Assembly (NCBI GenBank): GCA_026785795.1
Contig: JAJAZJ010000013.1
Span: forward strand, 1 to 6,318
Direction: 5' to 3'
Source of the DNA: Pseudoxanthomonas sp.
GTDB lineage: Bacteria; Pseudomonadota; Gammaproteobacteria; Xanthomonadales; Xanthomonadaceae
Length of the DNA stretch: 6,318 nucleotides
Part shown: positions 1-5,228 of the stretch, in pieces
Layout: the number at the start of each line of letters is the position of its first letter
How positions within the stretch are numbered: the stretch's first letter is position 1
Notes under the pieces: generated by a model
What the model was told of the DNA's origin: nothing
What the model saw: only the letters and a program-made list of their open reading frames with translations
Databases searched by the model: none
Translations under genes and position numbers: made by a program

Positions 1-101
1 CCCCAATCCCCAATCCCGAATCCCTAATACCCAATCCCCAATCCCTAATCCCGAATCCCCAATCCCCAATCGCCAATCTCCATTACCCATTCCCCATTCC
101 C
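1..101. repeat. Degenerate tandem heptanucleotide array (CCCNAAT-type)
   Basis: Fourteen consecutive 7-base units run without a break in period from base 1 to base 98, and a partial unit (CCC) follows. Units 1-10 are of the form CCCNAAT with N = C, G or T, except one ACCCAAT. Unit 11 is CGCCAAT, and units 12-14 change to CTCCATT, ACCCATT and CCCCATT. The minus strand therefore reads as runs of 3-4 G separated by ATT, ATTC, ATTA or AAT, which meets the usual pattern for a potential G-quadruplex; the plus strand is C-rich. The array starts at the window edge, so its full length is unknown. It fills the spacer before phoU and ends 16 bases before its start codon. I recall similar heptads between genes in Xanthomonadaceae, but cannot confirm a named family from sequence alone. 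Confidence 0.93.
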
Positions 102-117
102 AACTACCGGCATTCCT

Positions 118-828
118 ATGAACAACCAACCCCATGAGCATATCGTCAAGAGCCACGACGACGAGCGGCGCCGCCTGATCGGCGAAATCCTGCACATGGG
201 CGAAATGGCCGTGTTGCAGCTGGAGGCGGCGCTGGACGTGGTGGACCGTCGTGATGATCGTGCCGCCCAGCGCATCATTGCCAACGACGAAGCTATCGAC
301 AGGCTGGAAACCCAGATCAGCCATGACGTGATGCAGATGGCACTGCGCGGGCCGATGGCGCGCGACCTGCGCGAGATCCTGGTCGGTCTGCGCATTCCTG
401 CGGATATCGAGCGCATCGGCGACTACGCCGCCAACGTGGCCAAGCGCTCCATTGCCCTGAACGTGTCGCCGCCCATGCCACACACCGGCCGCCTGCGCGC
501 CCTGGGCCTGCTGGCCGCGCGCCAGGTCCGCGATGCGCTGGCCGCCTACAGCGACGGCGACGCCGATCGCGCCATCCTGGTGCGTGCGCGTGACGCAGAG
601 CTGGATGCCGAATACACCGCGCTGTTCCGCGAGCTGCTGACCTACATGATGGAAGATGCGCGCAACATCACCCCGTGCACGCACCTGCTGTTCATGGCCA
701 AGAACCTGGAGCGGATTGGCGACCACGCCACCAACATCGCCGAGAACATCTGGTTCCTGATCAACGGCGACCAGCCGCTGCCGCCGCGCGACAAGCGCGA
801 CGGGACCAACACCACCGGCGCGGTCTAA
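118..828 (+). CDS. phoU: PhoU, phosphate transport/signalling regulator
   Basis: The 236-residue product is the PhoU protein, close to the E. coli length of about 241. PhoU is a cytosolic helical protein that links the PstSCAB phosphate transporter to the PhoR/PhoB two-component system, and it restrains Pho signalling and phosphate uptake when phosphate is plentiful. The sequence shows the family's duplicated architecture. Two three-helix halves each carry an ERIGD metal-binding motif, at residues 98-102 and 198-202, exactly 100 residues apart (contexts DIERIGDYAANV and NLERIGDHATNI). The conserved block LLTYMMEDARNI lies at 173-184. The ATG at 118 gives an N-terminus of normal length; no clear Shine-Dalgarno sequence precedes it (the upstream bases are accggcattcct). 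phoU normally follows pstB; any pst genes would lie left of the window, beyond the heptad array. The product ends in a short polar tail and TAA. Confidence 0.96.
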   Translation: MNNQPHEHIVKSHDDERRRLIGEILHMGEMAVLQLEAALDVVDRRDDRAAQRIIANDEAIDRLETQISHDVMQMALRGPMARDLREILVGLRIPADIERIGDYAANVAKRSIALNVSPPMPHTGRLRALGLLAARQVRDALAAYSDGDADRAILVRARDAELDAEYTALFRELLTYMMEDARNITPCTHLLFMAKNLERIGDHATNIAENIWFLINGDQPLPPRDKRDGTNTTGAV

Positions 829-867
829 GTCGCCCACCAGACCGAGAAAGTCATGCTTGCGGTTGCC

Positions 868-893
868 CGGCCTGCGCCTGCTGGCACAGGCCG
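868..893 (+). terminator. Possible hairpin after phoU (no U-tract)
   Basis: An interrupted inverted repeat lies 39 bases after the phoU stop. CGGCCTG (868-874) pairs with CAGGCCG (887-893), with an inner GCC/GGC pair (876-878 with 883-885) and a TGCT loop. No T-run follows, so this is at best a weak or factor-dependent terminator or a transcript-end stabiliser. The rest of the 114-base phoU-rnt gap (829-942) shows no convincing promoter. Confidence 0.35.
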
Positions 894-942
894 ATTACGT
901 TCTGGCGCATGGGAAAAACCGCAGCTCTGCTAGTCTTGCGGG

Positions 943-1569
943 ATGAATAGCCCAGCAGAATCCACTCCCGCCTCGCCCATGGCCCGCCGCTTCCGTGGCT
1001 ACCTGCCGGTGGTGGTGGACGTGGAAACCGGCGGTTTCGACTGGAACCGGCATGCGCTGCTGGAAATCGCAGTGGTGCCGATCGACCTGGACGACGCCGG
1101 CGCCTTTATCCTGGGACCGACCGCCAGTGCGCACCTGGTGCCGGCGCCGGGGACCGACATCGATCCGAAGTCGCTGGAGTTCACCGGCATCATCCTGGAC
1201 CACCCGTTCCGCCTGGCCAAGCCAGAGAAGGAGGCGCTGGAGCACGTGTTCGCCCCGGTGCGCGCCGCGTTGAAGAAGCATGGCTGCCAACGCGCCATCC
1301 TGGTGGGCCACAACGCCCATTTCGACCTGAACTTCCTCAACGCCGCGGTCGCGCGCAGCGGCCACAAGCGCAACCCCTTCCATCCTTTCAGCGTCTTCGA
1401 CACGGTCACCATGTCCGGCCTGGCCTATGGCCAGACCGTGCTGGCGCGTGCCATCCAGGCCGCGGGCATGCAGTGGAACGCCGATGAGGCGCATTCGGCC
1501 GTCTACGACACCGAGCAGACCGCGCGCCTGTTCTGCAAGATCGCCAACGCCTGGCCGGCCGCAACCTGA
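943..1569 (+). CDS. rnt: Ribonuclease T (DEDDh 3'-5' exoribonuclease)
   Basis: The 208-residue product matches RNase T, a homodimeric cytosolic exonuclease that trims the 3' ends of tRNA (end turnover, CCA-A/C), 5S and 23S rRNA. All five DEDDh residues are visible: D26 and E28 in VVDVETGG, D128 in GHNAHFD, H184 in DEAHS and D189 in VYDTE. The family block KRNPFHPF lies at 142-149. The aromatic residues F32, F80, F127 and F149 fall where E. coli has F29, F77, F124 and F146. By my alignment the E. coli Glu73 position is Lys76 here. The C-terminus lacks the roughly ten extra residues of the E. coli protein. The ATG at 943 gives about 3 residues more than E. coli before the catalytic core. Its ribosome site is weak (GCGGG directly before ATG), and Met13 (MARRFRGY) is an alternative start. 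The TGA stop lies 3 bases from the convergent rlmB stop. Confidence 0.96.
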   Translation: MNSPAESTPASPMARRFRGYLPVVVDVETGGFDWNRHALLEIAVVPIDLDDAGAFILGPTASAHLVPAPGTDIDPKSLEFTGIILDHPFRLAKPEKEALEHVFAPVRAALKKHGCQRAILVGHNAHFDLNFLNAAVARSGHKRNPFHPFSVFDTVTMSGLAYGQTVLARAIQAAGMQWNADEAHSAVYDTEQTARLFCKIANAWPAAT

Positions 1570-1572
1570 GCC

Positions 1573-2316
1573 TCAGCGGCGCTGGCGCACCACTTCGAAT
1601 AAAGTCACGCCGGTGGCCACGGAAACATTCAGGCTTTCGATATCGCCCGGCATTGGAATCTTCACCAGTCCGTCGCAGTGCTCGCGCGTCAATCTGCGCA
1701 TGCCGTCGCCCTCGCCGCCCAGCACCAGCGCCACGTTGCCGCGCAGGTCTACGTCGTACAGCGAAGCCTCGGCTTCGCCGGCCAGGCCGTAGATCCAGAC
1801 GCCCAGCTGCTGCAGGTCGCGCAGGCAGCGGGCCAGGTTGGTCACCGGGAACACCGGCAGGCGGTCCGCCGCGCCGGCCGAGGTCTTGCGCACCGTGGCA
1901 TTGACCGGGGCCGACTTGTCCTTGGGAATCACCACGGCGGTGGCGCCGGCGGCGGCCGCGCTGCGCAGGCAGGCGCCCAGGTTGTGCGGGTCCTGCACGC
2001 CGTCCAGCACCAGTACCAGCGCCTTGCCTTCGGCCGCTTCGATCAATCCTGCCAGTTCGCCCTCGTCCCAGGTCTTCGCGGCCGCGTAGCGCGCGACCAC
2101 GCCCTGGTGGCGCACCGCGCCGGCCACGCCGTCCAGCGCCTGCTGGGTGACCCGACGCACCTCGATGCCCTTGCGGCGTGCGTTCTCCTCGATTTCGGTC
2201 AGGCGCGAATTCTTGCTGCCGCCCTCGACCAGCACTTCACGCACGTTGTCGGCGTCGTTGTCGATGGCCGAAGCCACCGCGTTGATGCCGGCGATCCACT
2301 GGTTCTGTTTGCTCAT
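1573..2316 (-). CDS. rlmB: 23S rRNA (guanosine-2'-O)-methyltransferase RlmB
   Basis: The 247-residue product (E. coli 243) is the SPOUT/TrmH-family enzyme that uses S-adenosylmethionine to methylate the ribose of G2251 (E. coli numbering) in the peptidyl-transferase P loop of 23S rRNA. An N-terminal substrate-binding domain (about 1-75, opening WIAGINAV) precedes the knotted catalytic domain. The three SPOUT motifs are intact: motif 1 DPHNLGACLRSA (109-120, with N112 and R118), motif 2 VLGGEGDGMRRL (198-209, with E202) and motif 3 IPMPGDIESLNVSVATG (220-236, with S229, N230 and S232). The reading frame stays open upstream to about 2409 through the repeat, but homology begins at the ATG at 2316 (MSKQNQW), so I place the start there. 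The best ribosome site is a weak AGAG about 8 bases before ATG. It lies 160 bases downstream of rnr on the same strand, probably in one operon, and converges with rnt. Confidence 0.96.
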   Translation of the reverse strand: MSKQNQWIAGINAVASAIDNDADNVREVLVEGGSKNSRLTEIEENARRKGIEVRRVTQQALDGVAGAVRHQGVVARYAAAKTWDEGELAGLIEAAEGKALVLVLDGVQDPHNLGACLRSAAAAGATAVVIPKDKSAPVNATVRKTSAGAADRLPVFPVTNLARCLRDLQQLGVWIYGLAGEAEASLYDVDLRGNVALVLGGEGDGMRRLTREHCDGLVKIPMPGDIESLNVSVATGVTLFEVVRQRR

Positions 2317-2333
2317 GGTGTTCGCTCTTGATT

Positions 2334-2378
2334 CCCTTCTCCCACCGGGAGAAGGTGCCCGAAGGGCGGATGAGGGAA
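2334..2378 (+). repeat. Double-hairpin repeat, left copy of an inverted pair
   Basis: This 45-base unit can form two adjacent hairpins. The first has a 9-bp stem, CCTTCTCCC (2335-2343) with GGGAGAAGG (2347-2355), and loop ACC. The second is GCCC (2357-2360) with GGGC (2364-2367) and loop GAA. It ends in CGGATGAGGGAA. A second copy faces it at 2423-2467. On the minus-strand mRNA the larger hairpin lies 18 bases before the rlmB start codon, so it may affect translation or decay of the rlmB part of the message. It resembles REP/BIME-type elements in architecture; I cannot assign a named family. Confidence 0.88.
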
Positions 2379-2422
2379 TGGAACCCAAGGGGCAGCAGAC
2401 TTCCACCACCCGCTGGCTCTCC

Positions 2423-2467
2423 TTCCCTCATCCGGCGCTACGCGCCCCCTTCTCCCGCAGGGAGAAG
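2423..2467 (-). repeat. Double-hairpin repeat, right copy of an inverted pair
   Basis: This is the inverted partner of the unit at 2334-2378, with 44 bases between them. Read on the minus strand it starts with an 8-bp stem CTTCTCCC/GGGAGAAG and loop TGC. A 5-bp stem GGCGC/GCGCC with loop GTA follows, then the same terminal block CGGATGAGGGAA. The first hairpin region matches the left copy at 18 of 20 bases, differing only in two loop bases, and the last 12 bases are identical. The second stem differs in sequence yet keeps its pairing. It starts 9 bases after the rnr stop, where it could stabilise the 3' end of the rnr message. No U-run follows, so it is not a classical terminator. Confidence 0.88.
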
Positions 2468-2476
2468 CAACGACCT

Positions 2477-4927
2477 TCAATATTTCTTTTTCTTCTGCTT
2501 GGCCGGCTGGCCACGCGGCGGCTGCCCCTGGACCTGCTTTTCCTCGGCCAGCTTGAAGTCGATCTTGCGCTCTTCCAGGCTGGCTTTCATCACCACGATC
2601 CGCACCGGATCACCCAGCCGGTACACCATGCCGCGCCGCTCGCCGCTCATGGTCTTGCGGATCGGGTCGAAGTGGTAGTAGTCGTGCGGCAGCTGGGTCA
2701 CGTGGACCAGGCCGTTGACCTTGGAATCCTTCAGCTCCACGAACAGGCCAAAGCTGGTCACCCCGCTGATGACGCCGTCGAACTGGCCGCCCACGTGCTG
2801 CTCCATCCACGCCGCACGGTAACGTTCGTCCACCTCGCGCTCGGCCTCGTCGGCACGGCGCGCGCGCTCCGAGCACTGCAGCGACAGCGCCGCCATCTCG
2901 TGTGCGCTGTACAGGTATTTGGCGGGCTTGGCGCCGCTGAGCGCATGCTTGATGGCACGGTGCACCAGCAGGTCCGGGTAGCGGCGGATCGGCGAGGTGA
3001 AGTGCGCGTAGGCATCCAGCGCCAGGCCGAAATGGCCGGCGTTGTCAGGGGTGTACACGGCCAGGCTCTGGCTGCGCAGCACCACCGATTCCAGCAGGGC
3101 TACGTCAGGGCGCTCGCGGATCTTGTGCAGCAGCTGGGTGAAGTCGCGCGGCTGCACCTTGGCCCACGCCGGCATGCTCAGCTTGAATTCCTTGAGGAAC
3201 TCCAGCAGGTCGGCGTACTTGGACTCCGGCGGCCGGTCATGCACGCGATACGGCGCCGGAACCTCCATCCCCAGCAGGTACCTGGCCGCCTGCACGTTGG
3301 CCGCAATCATGCATTCCTCGATCAGCTTGTGCGCGTCGTTACGCTGCAGCATGCCGGCCTGGGTTACCTCGCCGCGGTTGTCCAGCTCGAAGCGCACCTC
3401 CGAGGTCTCAAACTCGATCGCGCCGCGCCTCTCGCGCGCCTTGGCCAGCAGGTGGTACAGCTCGTACAGACGATCGACCTGCGGCAGTTGGGGGCCGATG
3501 AGCTCGCGCGCGGCCGGGTCCTTCTCGCCAACGGCCTGCCAGACCTGGTCGTAGGTCAGGCGCGCATGCGAGCGCATGACGGCTTCATAGAACTTGGACT
3601 GGGTGACTTCGCCTTCGCTGTTGACCTGCATGTCGCAGACGAAGCACATCCGGTCCACTTTGGGATTCAGCGAACAGATGCCGTTGGACAGCGTCTCGGG
3701 CAGCATCGGCACCACGAAACCCGGGAAGTACACCGAGGTGGCGCGTTTCAGCGCTTCGCTATCCAGCGGCGTGCCCGGGCGCACGTAGTGCGACACGTCG
3801 GCAATCGCCACCACCAGGCGGTAGCCGCTGCGGTTTTTCATGCGCATGCCCTGGCGGTTGCTTTCGCAATACACCGCGTCGTCGAAATCCTTGGCGTCGG
3901 CACCGTCAATGGTGACCAGCGGCAGCTCGCGCAGGTCCACGCGACCGGCGATCATTTTTTCCTCGACCACCAGCGGCACCGCGGCCGCTTCGTCCAGCAC
4001 TTCCTGCGGGAACTCGTGCGGAATCTCGTGGCCGTGGATGGCCGCTTCCACCACCAGCGACGGGGTCAGCTTGTCGCCCAGCACCGCCACGATGCGGCCC
4101 ATCGGCGGACGCCGTGCATCCGGGGCCTTGGTCAGTTCGGCGACCACCAGCTGGCCATCGCGCGCCTCGCCGCGCTGGTCCGGCGGGATAAGCACGTTGC
4201 GCTGCACGCGCTTGTCGTCCGGCACCAGGTAGCTGATGCCCTCCTCCAGGGTGAAGCGGCCGATCAGGCGCGACAGGCGCCGCTCCAGCACCTCCACGAT
4301 GCTGCCTTCGCGGCGGCCGCTGCGGTCTATGCCGGTAACGCAGGCCATCACCCGGTCGCCGTGCATGACCTTGCGCATTTCGCTGGGCGGCAGGAACAGG
4401 TCGTCGCCGCCGCCGGCTTCAGGACGCAGGAAGCCGAAACCGTTCGGATTGGCGATCACCACGCCCGGGATCAGGTCCATCTGTTTGCTCGGGGCGAAAC
4501 CACCGCGCCGGTTCTGCAGCAGCTGGCCATCGCGGACCATGGCGCCCAGGCGCTTGCCCAGCGCATCGAAACGATCAGGCGCACTCAGGCCCAGGCTGGC
4601 GGCCAGGTCTTCCGCGTTCTGCGGGCCTTCGGCCGCGGCCAGCTGGGCCAGGATGGCCTCGCGGCTGGCGATCGGATCGGCGTAGCGCTCGGCTTCCCGT
4701 GCGGCGTGCGGGTCACGCGCGGCTGCGCGCGGAGCGGGGCGTGGGACGCGCTGGCCTGCTGCGGAAGGGGCCTTGCGAGGGGTGCCCGCCTTGCCGGGCG
4801 GTGGTTCCGGCATCCACGGCGGCAGCTTGGATTTGCCCGCCTGTCCGGCCTTTCTTGTGTTGCCGCCGGCCTTGCCGGGCTTGCTGTCTGCGGGTCCGGA
4901 CCCGCCTTTCGTTGGCTTCTTTGTCAT
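2477..4927 (-). CDS. rnr: Ribonuclease R (RNB-family 3'-5' exoribonuclease)
   Basis: The 816-residue product (E. coli RNase R about 813) is the processive exonuclease that degrades structured RNA, defective rRNA and, with tmRNA-SmpB, stalled messages. The domains are in the usual order: a winged-helix-like region (about 84-146), cold-shock domains CSD1 (from 154, GVVIANPNGFGFLRPE) and CSD2 (about 217-285), the RNB catalytic domain (about 325-660) and a C-terminal S1 domain (about 712-793, GVISGVTSFGLFVEL). The catalytic aspartates are present in TIDGADAKDFDDAVY as D341, D347, D349 and D350, and the motif AHFTSPIRRYPDLLVHR lies at 641-657. Residues 1-71 are an extra low-complexity Lys/Gly/Pro/Ala/Arg region before the point where similarity to the E. 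coli N-terminus begins. After S1 only about 22 residues remain, ending KQKKKKY, whereas E. coli has a long Lys-rich tail. Met39 is an alternative start, but most of the basic extension would still have to be explained. The likely operon is rnr-rlmB. I see no convincing rnr promoter or strong ribosome site in the 96 bases before it. Confidence 0.97.
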   Translation of the reverse strand: MTKKPTKGGSGPADSKPGKAGGNTRKAGQAGKSKLPPWMPEPPPGKAGTPRKAPSAAGQRVPRPAPRAAARDPHAAREAERYADPIASREAILAQLAAAEGPQNAEDLAASLGLSAPDRFDALGKRLGAMVRDGQLLQNRRGGFAPSKQMDLIPGVVIANPNGFGFLRPEAGGGDDLFLPPSEMRKVMHGDRVMACVTGIDRSGRREGSIVEVLERRLSRLIGRFTLEEGISYLVPDDKRVQRNVLIPPDQRGEARDGQLVVAELTKAPDARRPPMGRIVAVLGDKLTPSLVVEAAIHGHEIPHEFPQEVLDEAAAVPLVVEEKMIAGRVDLRELPLVTIDGADAKDFDDAVYCESNRQGMRMKNRSGYRLVVAIADVSHYVRPGTPLDSEALKRATSVYFPGFVVPMLPETLSNGICSLNPKVDRMCFVCDMQVNSEGEVTQSKFYEAVMRSHARLTYDQVWQAVGEKDPAARELIGPQLPQVDRLYELYHLLAKARERRGAIEFETSEVRFELDNRGEVTQAGMLQRNDAHKLIEECMIAANVQAARYLLGMEVPAPYRVHDRPPESKYADLLEFLKEFKLSMPAWAKVQPRDFTQLLHKIRERPDVALLESVVLRSQSLAVYTPDNAGHFGLALDAYAHFTSPIRRYPDLLVHRAIKHALSGAKPAKYLYSAHEMAALSLQCSERARRADEAEREVDERYRAAWMEQHVGGQFDGVISGVTSFGLFVELKDSKVNGLVHVTQLPHDYYHFDPIRKTMSGERRGMVYRLGDPVRIVVMKASLEERKIDFKLAEEKQVQGQPPRGQPAKQKKKKY

Positions 4928-4979
4928 TCCGCCAGTTTACACCCCGCCTGAATCGCGGCCGTGATCGTAACGCCCCACG

Positions 4980-5008
4980 TTGACAGCACGCCGCGCAATC
5001 CGGACAAT
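4980..5008 (+). promoter_or_regulatory. Sigma70-type promoter of tRNA-Leu
   Basis: A perfect -35 hexamer TTGACA (4980-4985) is separated by exactly 17 bases from GACAAT (5003-5008), a 4/6 match to the -10 consensus. The predicted transcription start is near 5015, about 9 bases before the mature tRNA. The bases after the -10 element are GC-rich (CGCGCCC), like the discriminator of stringently controlled stable-RNA promoters; control by ppGpp is an inference. It lies in the 96-base divergent region shared with rnr. Confidence 0.78.
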
Positions 5009-5023
5009 TCGCGCCCTGCACCT

Positions 5024-5110
5024 GCCCAGGTGGCGGAATTGGTAGACGCACTAGCTTCAGGTGCTAGCGGGGGCAACTTCGTGGAGGTTCGAGTCCTCTT
5101 CTGGGCACCA
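5024..5110 (+). tRNA. tRNA-Leu (anticodon CAG)
   Basis: This is a complete 87-base type II tRNA with encoded CCA. The acceptor stem GCCCAGG pairs with TCTGGGC (one G-T pair) and the discriminator base is A. The D-arm includes GGCGGAATTGGTAGACGC. The anticodon stem CTAGC/GCTAG encloses the loop TTCAGGT, giving anticodon CAG, which reads CUG. A long variable arm of about 15 bases with a short stem (GGGG/CTTC, loop CAA) is the leucine-type feature. The T-arm is GGAGG, TTCGAGT, CCTCT. CTG is by far the commonest Leu codon in the genes here, so this should be a major tRNA. No other tRNA follows, so it appears to be a single-gene transcript. Confidence 0.98.
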
Positions 5111-5120
5111 GGTTTCAAGC

Positions 5121-5155
5121 AAAACCCTCGCGCAAGCGGGGGTTTTTGCTTTTGG
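5121..5155 (+). terminator. Intrinsic terminator of tRNA-Leu
   Basis: A strong hairpin begins 10 bases after the CCA end. AAAACCCTCGC (5121-5131) pairs with GCGGGGGTTTT (5136-5146) over 11 bp with one T-G pair, capped by a GCAA tetraloop of the GNRA class. T-rich sequence (TTTTTGCTTTT, 5143-5153) overlaps and follows the 3' arm. It separates the tRNA transcript from the downstream permease gene. Confidence 0.9.
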
Positions 5156-5210
5156 GGGCAGGCTTCGCGCCGGCACAACGCGCGTGCGTTAAGTTCGTTG
5201 GCATTCGAGA

Positions 5211-5216
5211 GGGAGG
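5211..5216 (+). promoter_or_regulatory. Probable ribosome binding site of the permease gene
   Basis: GGGAGG (within GAGAGGGAGG) is a near-consensus Shine-Dalgarno sequence 12 bases before the ATG at 5229. The spacing is somewhat long. No other in-frame ATG, GTG or TTG lies nearby upstream, so it supports the 5229 start. I see no clear promoter between the tRNA terminator and this site. Confidence 0.55.
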
Positions 5217-5228
5217 CAGACACGGGTC

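Noticed and set aside
1..101. CRISPR array.
   Set aside because: The units are 7 bases long and contiguous, with no unique spacers and no cas genes in the window.
895..1494. Minus-strand open frame of about 199 codons over rnt.
   Set aside because: It is antisense to a gene with all five catalytic residues of RNase T, has a His/Arg/Gly-rich translation without a known fold, and is explained by GC-rich codon use.
1761..1778. Perfect 8-bp inverted repeat GCGAAGCC / GGCTTCGC with a 2-base gap inside rlmB.
   Set aside because: It encodes the residues GEAEA, where alternating Glu and Ala codons produce such symmetry by chance. There is no U-run and it lies mid-gene.
2317..2409. N-terminal extension of RlmB through the repeat to an upstream start near 2409.
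   Set aside because: The added residues derive from the hairpin repeat and do not resemble RlmB. The family N-terminus begins at Met from 2316.
2147..4951. Plus-strand open frame of 934 codons antisense to rnr and the rlmB 5' end.
   Set aside because: It shares codon register with rnr on the other strand, so it stays open simply because rnr avoids TTA, CTA and TCA codons, as expected at this GC content. The translation is His/Gln/Val/Arg-rich with no recognisable domain, and the minus strand clearly encodes RNase R.
5024..5110. tRNA-Leu as an integration site for a mobile element.
   Set aside because: No repeat of the tRNA 3' end, integrase or foreign-looking sequence is present downstream; a normal terminator and a housekeeping-type gene follow.
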